From Pseudomonas sp. RIT288 (GTDB lineage: Bacteria > Pseudomonadota > Gammaproteobacteria > Pseudomonadales > Pseudomonadaceae), in NCBI RefSeq assembly GCF_000631985.1, contig NZ_JFYN01000034.1:186001-250000 (forward strand): 64,000 nucleotides of DNA, given 5' to 3'. Below are positions 1 through 9,508 of this stretch, one piece after another; the stretch's first letter is position 1, and every line of letters begins with the position of its first letter. The notes beneath the pieces were generated by a model. It was not told where the DNA came from, did no database searches, and worked only from the letters and a program-made list of their open reading frames with translations. The position numbers and the translations under genes were made by a program.

Positions 1-1076
1 CGCTGACCCTCACTGCGCAACTGGCAAACCTGCTGCCAGAGTGCCGCATCCGTACTGTCAGGCATCCAGATACCGCCAGACGGTAGCTCGATCTCAGCAC
101 GCCCCAGGGTCACCAGGGTTTTCAAATCGGTAGAGAAGCCGGTCGCCGGACGGGCGCGACCGAAGTCGGCACCGATGTCGTCGTAACGACCGCCCTGAGC
201 GATGGACTGGCCCACGCCCGGTACAAACACCGCGAACACCACACCCGTGTGGTAGTGGTAGCCGCGCAGCTCGCCCAGATCGAAGTACAGCGGCAGCTCC
301 GGGAAACGCGTCGCCAGACGATCGGCGATCTCCAGCAAGTCTTCCAGCGCCGCCAGAACCGGCGCCGGCGCATTGGCCAGACGCTCACGGGCGGCGCTCA
401 GTACTTCACGGCCGCCACACAGGTCGACCAGCGCCCGCAGCATGCCGGACAGGTCGGCCGGCAGGCCTTCGGTCAAGGTAATGACCTCGTCGATGGCCTT
501 GCGTTGCAACGCATCGAACAACTGCTGCTCGACTTCACCGGACAGACCGGCGGCGCGCGCCAGACCACGGTAGATGCCGACATGGCCAAGGTCCATGTGC
601 ACATCCGGCACATCGGCCAGTTGCAGCATGGCCAGCATCAGGCTGATGACTTCCACGTCGCTGCTCGGGCTGGCATCGCCGTAAAGCTCGGCACCCAATT
701 GAATCGGGCTGCGCGAGGACGACAGTGCACGCGGCTGGGCATGCAACACGCTGCCGGCGTAGCACAAGCGGCTAGGGCCTTCGCGACGCAGGGTGTGCGC
801 ATCGATGCGCGCCACTTGTGGCGTGATGTCGGCACGAAACCCCATCTGCCGACCCGACTGCGGGTCGATGACCTTGAAGGTACGCAGATCCAGATCCTGG
901 CCCGCACCGGTCAGCAGGGATTCCAGGTACTCGATATGGGGAGTCACGACAAACTCGTAACCCCAGCTCTGGAACAGATCCAACACCTGACGACGCGCGA
1001 CTTCAATGCGCGCCGCTTCCGGTGGCAGTACTTCTTCGATGCCATCTGGCAGCAGCCAGCGGTCTACCGTTGCCAT
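1..1076 (-). CDS. hisZ: ATP phosphoribosyltransferase regulatory subunit HisZ (3' end outside window)
   Basis: HisZ is a histidyl-tRNA synthetase paralogue without aminoacylation activity. It pairs with the short HisG to form the ATP phosphoribosyltransferase that opens histidine biosynthesis in the cytoplasm. Reading the minus strand from the ATG at 1076 gives MATVDRWLLPDGIEEVLPPE and then a class II synthetase-like core with motifs such as GFRADITPQVARIDAH (about residues 78-93) and a late GGRYDDIGADFGR loop. About 358 of the roughly 395 residues expected are inside the window, and the C-terminus lies beyond base 1. A GGGGA ribosome binding site precedes the start. In Pseudomonas it normally lies upstream of purA. 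Identification is firm. Confidence 0.93.
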   Translation of the reverse strand, partial: MATVDRWLLPDGIEEVLPPEAARIEVARRQVLDLFQSWGYEFVVTPHIEYLESLLTGAGQDLDLRTFKVIDPQSGRQMGFRADITPQVARIDAHTLRREGPSRLCYAGSVLHAQPRALSSSRSPIQLGAELYGDASPSSDVEVISLMLAMLQLADVPDVHMDLGHVGIYRGLARAAGLSGEVEQQLFDALQRKAIDEVITLTEGLPADLSGMLRALVDLCGGREVLSAARERLANAPAPVLAALEDLLEIADRLATRFPELPLYFDLGELRGYHYHTGVVFAVFVPGVGQSIAQGGRYDDIGADFGRARPATGFSTDLKTLVTLGRAEIELPSGGIWMPDSTDAALWQQVCQLRSEGQ

Positions 1077-1281
1077 TACGCCATTCCCCTTTGATCCGGG
1101 CGGCCAGCCTGCGGGCGAGCCTTGAGTGAAGCAGAAAATGACCGATCCGTTCAAAACGCACGCGCATGAACGACGCGGCGAAAGGCCTGTTACCGGCTTC
1201 GCCCATCACTTTCCTCGAAAATCTCTCGGGCCATTCAACCCGATGCCTGCAACAAAAAACAGCAATCAAACGTGCAGACGC

Positions 1282-1305
1282 AAAAAAGCCGGGAATTTCC
1301 CGGCT
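1282..1305 (-). terminator. Rho-independent terminator after hflC
   Basis: An 8-bp perfect stem (1287-1294 with 1298-1305) and a 3-base loop are followed, reading the minus strand, by a run of six T. It lies 85 bp past the hflC stop and would end the long minus-strand hfq/hflKC transcript before hisZ. The rest of the 313-bp gap (1077-1389) shows no convincing gene on either strand. The small DUF2065 gene often found between hflC and hisZ is not visible. Confidence 0.8.
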
Positions 1306-1389
1306 GCCGCATCATACACACGTTTTCCCAAAGGATCACCCCGCCCGAGGTTTTAGCCGCCGGGCGGAGTGATTCAGGTCAACGTCGTA

Positions 1390-2259
1390 TCAAGGCTTGG
1401 ACTTTTCCAGGTAACGGAAGAAGTCGCTGCTTGGGTCGAGAACCATGACGTCGGATTTGTTCGCGAAGCTTTCACGGTAGGCACGCAGGCTGCGGTAGAA
1501 ACCGTAGAACTCCTGGTCCTGACCGTAGGCCTTGGAGTAGATCGCAGCGGCCTGGGCATCGCCGTCACCGCGAATCTCTTCGGATTCACGATAGGCTTCA
1601 GCCAGCAGCACGCGGCGTTGACGATCAGCGTCGGCACGGATGCCTTCGGCCAGCTCGTTACCCTTGGCGCGGTGCTCGCGAGCTTCACGCTCACGCTCGG
1701 TGCTCATACGTTCGAACACGCTGCGGTTCACTTCTTTCGGCAGATCGATGGTTTTGACCCGGACATCGACCACTTCGATACCCAGCTCTTTTTCCGCCAT
1801 CTTGTTCAGCGATGCGGTGATGTCAGCCATCAGCGCATCACGCTCACCCGACACGACTTCGTGCAGGGTGCGCTTGCCGAACTGGTCACGCAGACCGGAT
1901 TCCAGACGACGGGAAAGGCGTTCGTCGGCGATCTGCTTGAGGCCGGACGTCGCGGTGTAGAAGCGCTCTGCATCTTTCACGCGCCACTTGGCGTAGGCAT
2001 CGACCATCACGGCTTTCTTTTCCAGGGTCAGGAAGCGCTGTGTCGGTGCATCCAGCGTCATCAGACGCGCGTCGAATTTACGCACCTGGTTGACGTAAGG
2101 CACTTTCACATGCAGGCCTGGCTGAACATCGGCCTGAACCACACGACCGAATTGCAGCAGCACCGCACGCTCGGTCTGAGCCACGATGTAGAAGCAGTTC
2201 CAGCCCACCAGCACCACGACAACGCCAACGATCAGGGCGATCAGCGATTTATTGCTCAT
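1390..2259 (-). CDS. hflC: HflC, SPFH/prohibitin protease modulator
   Basis: HflC forms with HflK a large periplasm-facing inner-membrane cage around the FtsH protease and modulates its access to membrane substrates. The 289-residue product has an N-terminal membrane anchor (about residues 7-26, hydrophobic run LIALIVGVVVVLVGW) followed by a band-7/SPFH domain and a charged coiled-coil region rich in Arg/Glu (about residues 190-240). Length matches the family. Its ATG shares one base with the hflK stop (TGATG), so the pair is translationally coupled. Nothing looks broken. Confidence 0.96.
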   Translation of the reverse strand: MSNKSLIALIVGVVVVLVGWNCFYIVAQTERAVLLQFGRVVQADVQPGLHVKVPYVNQVRKFDARLMTLDAPTQRFLTLEKKAVMVDAYAKWRVKDAERFYTATSGLKQIADERLSRRLESGLRDQFGKRTLHEVVSGERDALMADITASLNKMAEKELGIEVVDVRVKTIDLPKEVNRSVFERMSTEREREAREHRAKGNELAEGIRADADRQRRVLLAEAYRESEEIRGDGDAQAAAIYSKAYGQDQEFYGFYRSLRAYRESFANKSDVMVLDPSSDFFRYLEKSKP

Positions 2260-3434
2260 CAGCGGGTCTCCCTTGTACGTGTCTGCGGCACGTCAGAGAC
2301 ATGCGGCGTGACGTCCGTGTTATTGCTGGCGGCAGCCGAACCGGTAACCGGTGCATTGCTGCCCGAACTGTTCTGGATCATTTTGTCCAACGGCAGGTAA
2401 AGCAGGTTGCTCTGGCCGTTCTTGTTGCCGGTCACGAGTACCTTGCTGGTATTGCTGAAGACTTCCTGCATGGTGTCCAGATACAGACGCTGGCGGGTGA
2501 CTTCAGGGGCCTTGCGATACTCGGCGACCAGTTTGGTGAAGCGGTCAGCCTCACCCTTGGCGCGCGAGACCGTCTCGTCGCGGTAACCGTTGGCATCCTC
2601 GAGGATACGCTGGGCCTGACCACGGGCTTCCGGCACGACGCCGTTGGCGTAGGTTTCCGCCTGGTTGCGCGAACGCTGCTCGTCTTCACGGGCGCGGATC
2701 ACGTCGTCGAAGGCTTCCTGCACTTCACGCGGTGCCGCTGCGCTCTGTACGTTGACCTGAGTGACGGTGATACCGGTGCGATAGGTATCGAGGAAACGTT
2801 GCAGACGCTCCTTGATTTCGCTGGCCATCAATTCACGACCTTCGGTCAGCACCTGGTCCATGGCGGTCGAACCCACCACGTGACGCAGGGCGCTGTCGGT
2901 CGCATGCTGCAGGCTGATTTCCGGCTGATCGACGTTCAGCACGAAGTCCTGCAGGTTGCTGATCTTGTACTGCACGGTCAGCGGCACTTCGACGATGTTC
3001 TCGTCTTCAGTCAGCATCTGGCCCTGCTTGGTGTAGGCACGCTCACGCGTGACGTTCTCCATGTACTTTTTATCGATCGGCGGGAAGTAGATGTTCAGGC
3101 CGGGGCCGACGGTCTCGTAGTACTTGCCGAAGCGCAGCACCACGGCTTGCTCCTGTTCGTCGACCACATAGACCGCGCTGTACAGCCAGACAGCCGCCAG
3201 CACGACGAGGCCGATGCCGAGCAGACCGCCAAAGCCGCCACCACTCCTGCCCGAACCACCGCCGTCATCACCACCGCGTTTCTTACCACCACCGAACAAC
3301 CCGTTCAGGCTTTCCTGCAGCTTTCGGAAGGCCTCGTCGAGATCCGGTGGCCCCTTGCGGTCGCCGTTATTGCGGCGCTTGCCACCCCAAGGATCCTGAT
3401 TATTCGAGTTGCCACCCGGCTCATTCCAAGCCAT
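2259..3434 (-). CDS. hflK: HflK, SPFH/prohibitin protease modulator
   Basis: HflK is the partner of HflC in the FtsH-regulating membrane complex. I chose the ATG at 3434 (MAWNEPGGNSNNQDPWGG), which has a GGAGAG ribosome binding site and the family N-terminus. An in-frame upstream extension to 3512 lacks family support. The 391-residue protein has an Asn/Gly/Lys-rich cytoplasmic head including a GGGKKRGGDDGGGSG stretch, one membrane segment near residues 70-90 (LLGIGLVVLAAVWLYSAVYV), an SPFH domain and a coiled-coil tail ending in a polar low-complexity region. It lies directly upstream of hflC in the same transcript. Confidence 0.96.
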   Translation of the reverse strand: MAWNEPGGNSNNQDPWGGKRRNNGDRKGPPDLDEAFRKLQESLNGLFGGGKKRGGDDGGGSGRSGGGFGGLLGIGLVVLAAVWLYSAVYVVDEQEQAVVLRFGKYYETVGPGLNIYFPPIDKKYMENVTRERAYTKQGQMLTEDENIVEVPLTVQYKISNLQDFVLNVDQPEISLQHATDSALRHVVGSTAMDQVLTEGRELMASEIKERLQRFLDTYRTGITVTQVNVQSAAAPREVQEAFDDVIRAREDEQRSRNQAETYANGVVPEARGQAQRILEDANGYRDETVSRAKGEADRFTKLVAEYRKAPEVTRQRLYLDTMQEVFSNTSKVLVTGNKNGQSNLLYLPLDKMIQNSSGSNAPVTGSAAASNNTDVTPHVSDVPQTRTRETR

Positions 3435-3530
3435 AGCGCTCTCCATCTGATAAAGCAAAGACGCACCCACGGCGCGCCGACCAATGCTACAGAATGCCTG
3501 CCGTTGCGGCACAACCGCTTTGCCAGGCTT

Positions 3531-4832
3531 TTATTGCAAAGTGTGTTGCTCGATGAATTCCATCGGCTGCAATCCTTCGCGGCTTACCAGTCGATTCAAC
3601 TCGACACGGGGCAAACGAACGGCCAGCAGGCAGATGCCTTCTTCGTCATGCTCTTCTTTCTGTACCGCACCGAGTTCGAAGAACTGCGCACGCAGTCGAG
3701 CGAATCGTTGCGGCAAGCGCAATGTCCCCACAAACAAATCACTGCCCAACAACTCGGCAATGGCTTGCTCAAGCAATTCCAGCCCCGTGCCATCACGCGC
3801 CGACAGCCAGACCCGCTGCGGTTTGCCATCGGCATCGCGCTGGATCTGTGGCTCAACGCCTTCAAGCAAATCGAGTTTGTTGTATACCTCGAGGATCGGC
3901 AAGTCCTGGGCTCCGATCTCGCCCAGCACTACCATCACCTGCTCGATCTGCAACATGCGATCCGGTTCGGCCGCATCGATCACGTGCAACAGCAGGTCGG
4001 AATTGCTCGACTCTTCGAGCGTAGACCGAAATGCCTCGACCAGCTTGTGCGGCAGGTGACGAATGAACCCTACCGTGTCCGCCAGAACGATCGGCCCCAG
4101 GTCGTCCAGTTCCAGACGGCGCAGGGTTGGGTCGAGGGTGGCGAACAACTGGTCGGCCGCGTACACCTCGGACTTGGTCACGTTATTGAACAGCGTGGAT
4201 TTGCCGGCGTTGGTATAGCCCACCAGAGACACGGTAGGGATATCCGCACGGGAGCGGCCGCGACGCGATTGCTCGCGCTGGCTGCGCACTTTTTCCAGAC
4301 GGCCCTTGATCTGACGCAGGCGAACCCGCAGCAGACGCCGGTCGGTTTCGAGCTGGGTTTCCCCCGGGCCACGCATGCCGATACCGCCACCCTGACGCTC
4401 AAGGTGAGTCCAGCCGCGAACCAGGCGGGTGCTCATGTGATCAAGCTGGGCCAGTTCTACCTGGAGCTTGCCTTCATGGGTACGGGCGCGCTGGGCGAAG
4501 ATATCGAGAATCAGGCCGGTACGGTCGATCACGCGACACTCGAAAACACGTTCGAGGTTACGTTCCTGACTGGGCGTGAGAATGTGATTGAAAATCACCA
4601 GATCGGCCTTTTCGGCATGGACCAGGTCGCGTAATTCCTCGACCTTGCCGCTGCCAATCAGGAATTTGGCGGTTGGCCGATGACGCGGTACGTTAAAAAA
4701 CGCAACGGTCTCGGCGCCCGCCGAATTAGCCAATTCCTGAAACTCCTGCGGATCTTCGCGCGCCTCAGGGTCCTGACCTTCCAAGTGAACGAGAATGACT
4801 CGCTCACCACCACCGTGGCGCTCAAAGAACAA
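3531..4832 (-). CDS. hflX: GTPase HflX, ribosome rescue factor
   Basis: HflX is a ribosome-splitting GTPase used in heat and antibiotic stress. The 433-residue protein has the N-terminal HflX domain with the Gly-rich region GGGIGMRGPGETQLETDRR (about residues 148-166). The G domain follows, with a P-loop GYTNAGKST (about 206), DTVGF (about 252) and NKLD (about 318). The start is a TTG at 4832. GGAG lies six bases upstream, the next residues (FFERHGGG) match the family, and no ATG fits. It sits 12 bp after hfq, the usual hfq-hflX-hflK-hflC order. Confidence 0.95.
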   Translation of the reverse strand: MFFERHGGGERVILVHLEGQDPEAREDPQEFQELANSAGAETVAFFNVPRHRPTAKFLIGSGKVEELRDLVHAEKADLVIFNHILTPSQERNLERVFECRVIDRTGLILDIFAQRARTHEGKLQVELAQLDHMSTRLVRGWTHLERQGGGIGMRGPGETQLETDRRLLRVRLRQIKGRLEKVRSQREQSRRGRSRADIPTVSLVGYTNAGKSTLFNNVTKSEVYAADQLFATLDPTLRRLELDDLGPIVLADTVGFIRHLPHKLVEAFRSTLEESSNSDLLLHVIDAAEPDRMLQIEQVMVVLGEIGAQDLPILEVYNKLDLLEGVEPQIQRDADGKPQRVWLSARDGTGLELLEQAIAELLGSDLFVGTLRLPQRFARLRAQFFELGAVQKEEHDEEGICLLAVRLPRVELNRLVSREGLQPMEFIEQHTLQ

Positions 4833-4844
4833 AGGAGACTCCTA

Positions 4845-5105
4845 TCAGGCGTTACCTGGCTCAGCGTCACCTGCATCGGATTCGGTTGCGCTAGGCAGAC
4901 GAATTGGACGTACTGGCACGACTGTCGAGATAGCGTGTTTGTAAACCATCTGGCTGACGGTGTTTTTCAGCAGGATAACGAACTGGTCGAACGACTCGAT
5001 CGTGCCTTGCAGTTTGATACCGTTGACCAGGTAGATGGAAACCCCCACTTTCTCTTTACGTAAAGTATTCAAGTAAGGGTCTTGTAGCGAATGCCCTTTT
5101 GACAT
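4845..5105 (-). CDS. hfq: RNA chaperone Hfq
   Basis: Hfq is the hexameric Sm-like protein that pairs small RNAs with mRNAs. The 86-residue product begins MSKGHSLQDPYLNTLRKEKV. It carries the Sm1 segment with SIYLVNGIKLQG and the Sm2 motif YKHAIST near residues 55-61, followed by a short acidic/polar tail (SATESDAGDAEPGNA) of the Pseudomonas type. An upstream in-frame ATG at 5114 is ignored because the family start is MSKGHS. The 94-bp gap to miaA has room for an hfq-specific promoter, as is known in other gammaproteobacteria, but I do not see a decisive motif. Confidence 0.97.
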   Translation of the reverse strand: MSKGHSLQDPYLNTLRKEKVGVSIYLVNGIKLQGTIESFDQFVILLKNTVSQMVYKHAISTVVPVRPIRLPSATESDAGDAEPGNA

Positions 5106-5199
5106 GTGCCGCACTCCTTTAAGGATTCAATAATAAAAATAGGTAATTCAGATGGCTTTGGCCGCCACACCCCCAAGGATAGACGGCAATTGCAAGGAC

Positions 5200-6171
5200 T
5201 CAGCTCAATATGGAGATGGTCCCAAGGTATTTCAAGGCGCGTGGCAGATTGTCGCAATCAAGACTGTCCAGCCAGTGCAGTTCTTCCCAGCTGCGCAGCC
5301 AGGTGAACTGGCGCTTGGCCAATTGACGCGTGGCAATGATGCCGCGTTCCTGCATTTCAGCTAACGACAGCTTGCCATCCAGGTAGTCCCAGACTTGGCG
5401 GTAGCCTACCGCACGTATAGACGGCAACCCGGAATGCAGGTCACTTCTATTACGCAGGGCTACGACCTCGTCGATGAACCCCTGTTCCAGCATATTTGTG
5501 AATCTTTGTTTAATGCGCTCGTGCAGTACCTGGCGATTTGCCGGAGCAATGGCCAAGTTCGCGACAGTATAGGGCAATTGTTGCCGTCCCGAAGCGGCTG
5601 CTTCAGTACTTTGCGCAGATTGTTGCTGACGCAAGGCAGTCATGCTCTGACCGCTGACCCGATAAACCTCCAGCGCCCGACTAAGGCGTTGCGGATCGTT
5701 CGGATGAATGCGTGCTGCCGACACCGGATCGATGATCGCCAGTTGATCGTGCAAGGCTTGCCAGCCAAGGCGTGCAGCCTCTTCTTCGATCTGCGCACGA
5801 ACCTCGGGATCGGCCGCCGGCATGTCCGCCAGGCCATCAACCAACGCCTTGTAATAGAGCATGGTGCCGCCAACCAGCAGCGGAATTTTTCCGCGTGCGG
5901 TGATCTCGGCCATGGCTTGCAGGGCATCACGACGGAAATCTGCTGCCGAATAGGCCTCAGCCGGATCGAGAATGTCGATCAACCGGTGCGGAAACTCGGC
6001 CAGCAGTTCTCTGGAAGGCTTGGCGGTGCCGATGTCCATGCCGCGATAGACCAGCGCCGAGTCGACGCTGATCAACTCGCACGGCAGCACCTTGGTCAGC
6101 TCGATGGCCAGGTCGGTCTTGCCCGCAGCGGTCGGGCCCATCAGAAAAATCGCTGGAGGAAGCTGGCTCAT
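5200..6171 (-). CDS. miaA: tRNA dimethylallyltransferase MiaA
   Basis: MiaA transfers a dimethylallyl group to N6 of A37 in tRNAs that read UNN codons. The 323-residue product has the P-loop GPTAAGKT at residues 11-18, the SVDSALVYRGMDIGTAKPS segment and the C-terminal tRNA-binding region including RQLAKRQFTWLR. The start was set at 6171 because that ATG overlaps the mutL stop by one base (TGATG) and begins MSQLPPAIFLMGPTAAGKT. A longer reading to 6246 would lie inside mutL. It is part of the amiB-mutL-miaA-hfq superoperon. Confidence 0.96.
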   Translation of the reverse strand: MSQLPPAIFLMGPTAAGKTDLAIELTKVLPCELISVDSALVYRGMDIGTAKPSRELLAEFPHRLIDILDPAEAYSAADFRRDALQAMAEITARGKIPLLVGGTMLYYKALVDGLADMPAADPEVRAQIEEEAARLGWQALHDQLAIIDPVSAARIHPNDPQRLSRALEVYRVSGQSMTALRQQQSAQSTEAAASGRQQLPYTVANLAIAPANRQVLHERIKQRFTNMLEQGFIDEVVALRNRSDLHSGLPSIRAVGYRQVWDYLDGKLSLAEMQERGIIATRQLAKRQFTWLRSWEELHWLDSLDCDNLPRALKYLGTISILS

Positions 6172-8081
6172 CAACGACCGCGCAGAAACAGTTTGTCCAG
6201 ATCGTCCAGGCCCAGTTGGGTCCAGGTCGGTCGGCCATGGTTGCATTGACCGCTGCGCTCGGTGTTTTCCATGTCGCGCAGCAGGCCGTTCATTTCCGGC
6301 AGGGCCAGGCGCCGGTTGGCGCGGATCGCGCCGTGGCAGGCCATGGTGCCGAGCAGTTCGTTCAGGTGCGCCTGAATCCGGTCGCTGGTGCCGTATTCCA
6401 TCAGGTCCGACAACACGTCACCCACCAGACGATTGGCCTCGGCCTGCTTGAGCAGCGCCGGAATCTGGCGGATCGCCAATGTTTCCGGGCCCAGACGCTG
6501 CAGCTCGAAGCCCAGTTTCTGGAACCATGCAGCGTGTTCTTCAGCGCAATCGGCTTCACGCTGACTGACCGCCAGCGACTCCGGCACCAACAGCGGCTGG
6601 CCGCTGAGGCCTTCGCTGGCCATGGCGATCTTCAGGCGTTCGTACATGATCCGCTCGTGCGCGGCATGCATGTCCACCAACACCAGCCCCTGAGCGTTCT
6701 CGGACAGAATGTAGATGCCCTTGAGTTGCGCCAATGCGTAACCGAGCGGCGGAATATCTTCCTGACCGGCAGGCAGCGCATTGGCATTCGCTTCCGGCAA
6801 CGGTGCGAAGAACTCGCGGTAAGCGGCTTGAGCCTCGGCGGCCGGCGGCATCGCCGATTGCGGACGCGGCGTGTACTGATACTGATAAGCGCCGCCAGCG
6901 CTGGCGCCCGACGAAGTATTGAACGCCGGTTGCGCCTGCGGCTGTTCCAGCAGCGCGTTGGCCGCCAGACGCATTTCGCCCTGCGGGCCGAATTCACCGG
7001 CCTCGATGCCGGTTGGACGCACGACGGCAGTGGTGACAGAACCGGCCAGCTGATCTTCCGGACGCACATCGCCCAACGCGCGGTGCAACGTGCCATAAAG
7101 GAAGTCATGCACCATGCGCCCGTCACGGAAGCGCACTTCGTGCTTGGTCGGGTGCACGTTGACGTCCACCGCCGCCGGATCGACCTCGAAAAACAGCGCG
7201 AAGGTCGGATGACGGCCATTGAACAGCACATCGCGATAAGCCTGGCGCACCGCGTGAGCCACCAGTTTGTCGCGCACCGCACGGCCGTTCACGAAGAAAT
7301 ACTGCAAGTCCGCCTGGCTACGGTTGAAGGTCGGCAAACCGACCCAACCCCACAAGTGCAGGCCATTGCGCTCGATCTCGATCGGCAGCGCCTGTTCGAG
7401 GAAACCCGAACCGCAGATCGCCGCCACACGCCGGGCGCGGGCCGCATCATCGTGGGCCTCGTGCAGGCTGAGGATGGTCTTGCCGTTGTGGCGCAGATGG
7501 AAGGCCACGTCGAAACGCGCCAGCGCCAGACGCTTGATCACTTCTTGCAGGTGATCGAATTCGGTTTTTTCGGTCTTGAGAAACTTGCGCCGCGCCGGCG
7601 TATTGAAGAACAGGTCACGCACTTCCACCGAGGTACCGATCGGATGCGCCGCCGGCTGCACCCGAGGCGCCATGTCGCGGCCTTCGGTCTCGACCTGCCA
7701 GGCCTGATCGGCGTCGCGGGTGCGCGAGGTCAGGGTCAGGCGCGCCACGGAGCTGATCGACGCCAGTGCTTCACCACGGAAGCCGAGGCTCATCACCTGC
7801 TCGAGGTCTTCAAGATTGCGAATCTTGCTGGTGGCGTGGCGGGCCAGCGCCAGCGGCAGGTCATCGGCGGAAATACCGCTGCCATCGTCACGCACCCGCA
7901 GCAGCTTGACGCCGCCCTGCTCGACATCGACGTCGATGCGCTTGGCACCGGAGTCGAGACTGTTTTCCAGCAACTCCTTGATCACCGAAGCCGGGCGCTC
8001 GACCACCTCGCCGGCGGCGATCTGGTTCGCCAGCCGTGGGCTGAGCAGTTCGATGCGTGCGGCGTTCAAAATCTGGTTCAT
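6171..8081 (-). CDS. mutL: DNA mismatch repair protein MutL
   Basis: MutL links MutS mismatch recognition to strand processing. The 636-residue protein has a GHKL ATPase N-terminus with ELLENSLDSGA (about 36-46), DDGSGI (about 65-70) and GFRGEAL, then a Pro/Gln/Ala-rich linker (about 330-440) and a C-terminal dimerisation domain. The C-terminal domain contains DMHAAHERIMYE, which fits the D(M/Q)HA(X)2E(X)4E metal-binding motif of nuclease-type MutL. That agrees with the absence of MutH in Pseudomonas. The start overlaps the amiB stop by four bases (ATGA). Confidence 0.97.
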   Translation of the reverse strand: MNQILNAARIELLSPRLANQIAAGEVVERPASVIKELLENSLDSGAKRIDVDVEQGGVKLLRVRDDGSGISADDLPLALARHATSKIRNLEDLEQVMSLGFRGEALASISSVARLTLTSRTRDADQAWQVETEGRDMAPRVQPAAHPIGTSVEVRDLFFNTPARRKFLKTEKTEFDHLQEVIKRLALARFDVAFHLRHNGKTILSLHEAHDDAARARRVAAICGSGFLEQALPIEIERNGLHLWGWVGLPTFNRSQADLQYFFVNGRAVRDKLVAHAVRQAYRDVLFNGRHPTFALFFEVDPAAVDVNVHPTKHEVRFRDGRMVHDFLYGTLHRALGDVRPEDQLAGSVTTAVVRPTGIEAGEFGPQGEMRLAANALLEQPQAQPAFNTSSGASAGGAYQYQYTPRPQSAMPPAAEAQAAYREFFAPLPEANANALPAGQEDIPPLGYALAQLKGIYILSENAQGLVLVDMHAAHERIMYERLKIAMASEGLSGQPLLVPESLAVSQREADCAEEHAAWFQKLGFELQRLGPETLAIRQIPALLKQAEANRLVGDVLSDLMEYGTSDRIQAHLNELLGTMACHGAIRANRRLALPEMNGLLRDMENTERSGQCNHGRPTWTQLGLDDLDKLFLRGR

Positions 8082-9508
8082 TCTTTGGACGCCAGATCGG
8101 TGCCGGGAATGGTCAGGTGCTGACCGATCTTCAGCTCATCGCTGCCGAGGTTGTTGGCACTGCGCAGCGTCGCAGGCGACACCTGATAACGCACGGCGAT
8201 CATCGCCAGCGTCTCGCCCGGGCTCACGCGGTGATCGCGCGGGCCTTGGGCGATCTTGCCGGAGTCACGCAGCCAGGCAATGTAAGTGCCCGGTGGCGGG
8301 TTCTGCTGGAAGAACTGGCGCACGCCGCTGCTGATCGAACGCGCCAGCGCCTGCTGGTGGCTCGATGCCGAGAGCTTGCTCGCTTCGTTGGCGTTGGAGA
8401 TAAATCCGGTTTCGACGAGGATCGACGGAATGTCCGGCGACTTCAGCACCATGAATCCAGCCTGCTCCACGCGCTGTTTGTGCAGCGGGGTCACGCGACC
8501 GATGTTGGTCAGGACTTTCTGGCCGACGTTGAGGCTGGAGGTCAGCGACGCCGTCATCGACAGGTCGAGCAGCACGCCGGCGAGCATGCGGTCCTTGTCG
8601 TCAAGGCTGACGTTGCCGGCACCACCGATCAGGTCAGAACGGTTTTCGCTGTCGGCCAGCCAACGGGCAGTCTCCGATGTCGCGCCACGATCAGACAGGG
8701 CAAACACCGAGGCACCGAAGGCTGCTGCAGACGGCGCGGCGTCGGCGTGGATCGAAACAAACAGGTCGGCGCCCTTCTTGCGGGCGATTTCGGTACGGCC
8801 GCGCAACGGGATGAAGTAGTCACCAGTACGAGTCAGTTCGGCACGGAAGCCTTTCATGCCGTTGACCTGACGCTGCAGTTCGCGGGCAATCTGCAGTACC
8901 ACGTCTTTCTCACGCTGGCCGCGCGAGCCGGACGCACCCGGGTCTTCGCCGCCGTGACCGGCGTCGATCACCACAATGATGTCGCGCTTGCCGGCCGGGG
9001 CCGGTGGCAGTTTGATCGCCGGTTCCGACGGCGTTACCGGCACTGCCGGCACGGTGGCGACCGATGGCGTAGGGGCTGGCGGCGGCGCGGCATCGGCCGG
9101 GTTGTCGAACAGGTCGACCACCAGACGGTTACCGTATTGCGCGTTCGGCGCCAGCGAGAAGCTTTTCGGAGTGACGGCTTTTTTCAGGTCGATGACCACC
9201 CGCAGGTCAGTCGGCGTACGCTGGGCCGAGCGCATCGCGGTGATTGGCGTGTTGGCGGTCGAGACTTTCAGCGGCGCCCCCAGAGTGGCGCCATTGATGT
9301 CGATCACCAACCGATCCGGTGCGGTCAGGGTGAAGACGCTGTGCTGCACCGGGCCGCTCAGGTCGAAGACCAGTCGCGTGTTGTCCGGCGCCCGCCACAG
9401 GCGCACGCTGTTGACCTTTGTCTCGGCCACAGCGTTGACGGTCACTGCCATCAACATCAGTCCAACGGCAGCCACCAACGCGCGAAAGCGCATACCTAAC
9501 CCCATCAT
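8078..9508 (-). CDS. amiB: N-acetylmuramoyl-L-alanine amidase with AMIN and LysM domains (AmiB type)
   Basis: This periplasmic zinc amidase cleaves septal peptidoglycan stem peptides during cell separation. The 476-residue precursor has a signal peptide (RFRALVAAVGLMLMAVTVNAVAE), an AMIN domain (about 30-135), a Pro/Ala linker, and an Amidase_3 domain starting with VVIDAGHGGEDPGASG and including SIHADAAPS. A C-terminal LysM repeat (about 427-472) begins SPGETLAMIAVRYQVS and ends near GQHLTIPG. The first ATG (9508) directly abuts the tsaE stop. An internal ATG at 9493, with GGGG just upstream, could be the true start and gives a cleaner signal peptide. Confidence 0.94.
   Translation of the reverse strand: MMGLGMRFRALVAAVGLMLMAVTVNAVAETKVNSVRLWRAPDNTRLVFDLSGPVQHSVFTLTAPDRLVIDINGATLGAPLKVSTANTPITAMRSAQRTPTDLRVVIDLKKAVTPKSFSLAPNAQYGNRLVVDLFDNPADAAPPPAPTPSVATVPAVPVTPSEPAIKLPPAPAGKRDIIVVIDAGHGGEDPGASGSRGQREKDVVLQIARELQRQVNGMKGFRAELTRTGDYFIPLRGRTEIARKKGADLFVSIHADAAPSAAAFGASVFALSDRGATSETARWLADSENRSDLIGGAGNVSLDDKDRMLAGVLLDLSMTASLTSSLNVGQKVLTNIGRVTPLHKQRVEQAGFMVLKSPDIPSILVETGFISNANEASKLSASSHQQALARSISSGVRQFFQQNPPPGTYIAWLRDSGKIAQGPRDHRVSPGETLAMIAVRYQVSPATLRSANNLGSDELKIGQHLTIPGTDLASKE

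Noticed and set aside
1126..1372. Small plus-strand frames between hisZ and hflC
   Set aside because: They run through the hflC terminator hairpin, lack a ribosome binding site and have no family resemblance.
2301..4634. 777-codon plus-strand open frame
   Set aside because: It lies antisense to hflK and hflX, which have clear family motifs. Long antisense frames are expected in GC-rich DNA.
6216..8123. 635-codon plus-strand open frame
   Set aside because: It mirrors mutL on the other strand and shows no recognisable motif.
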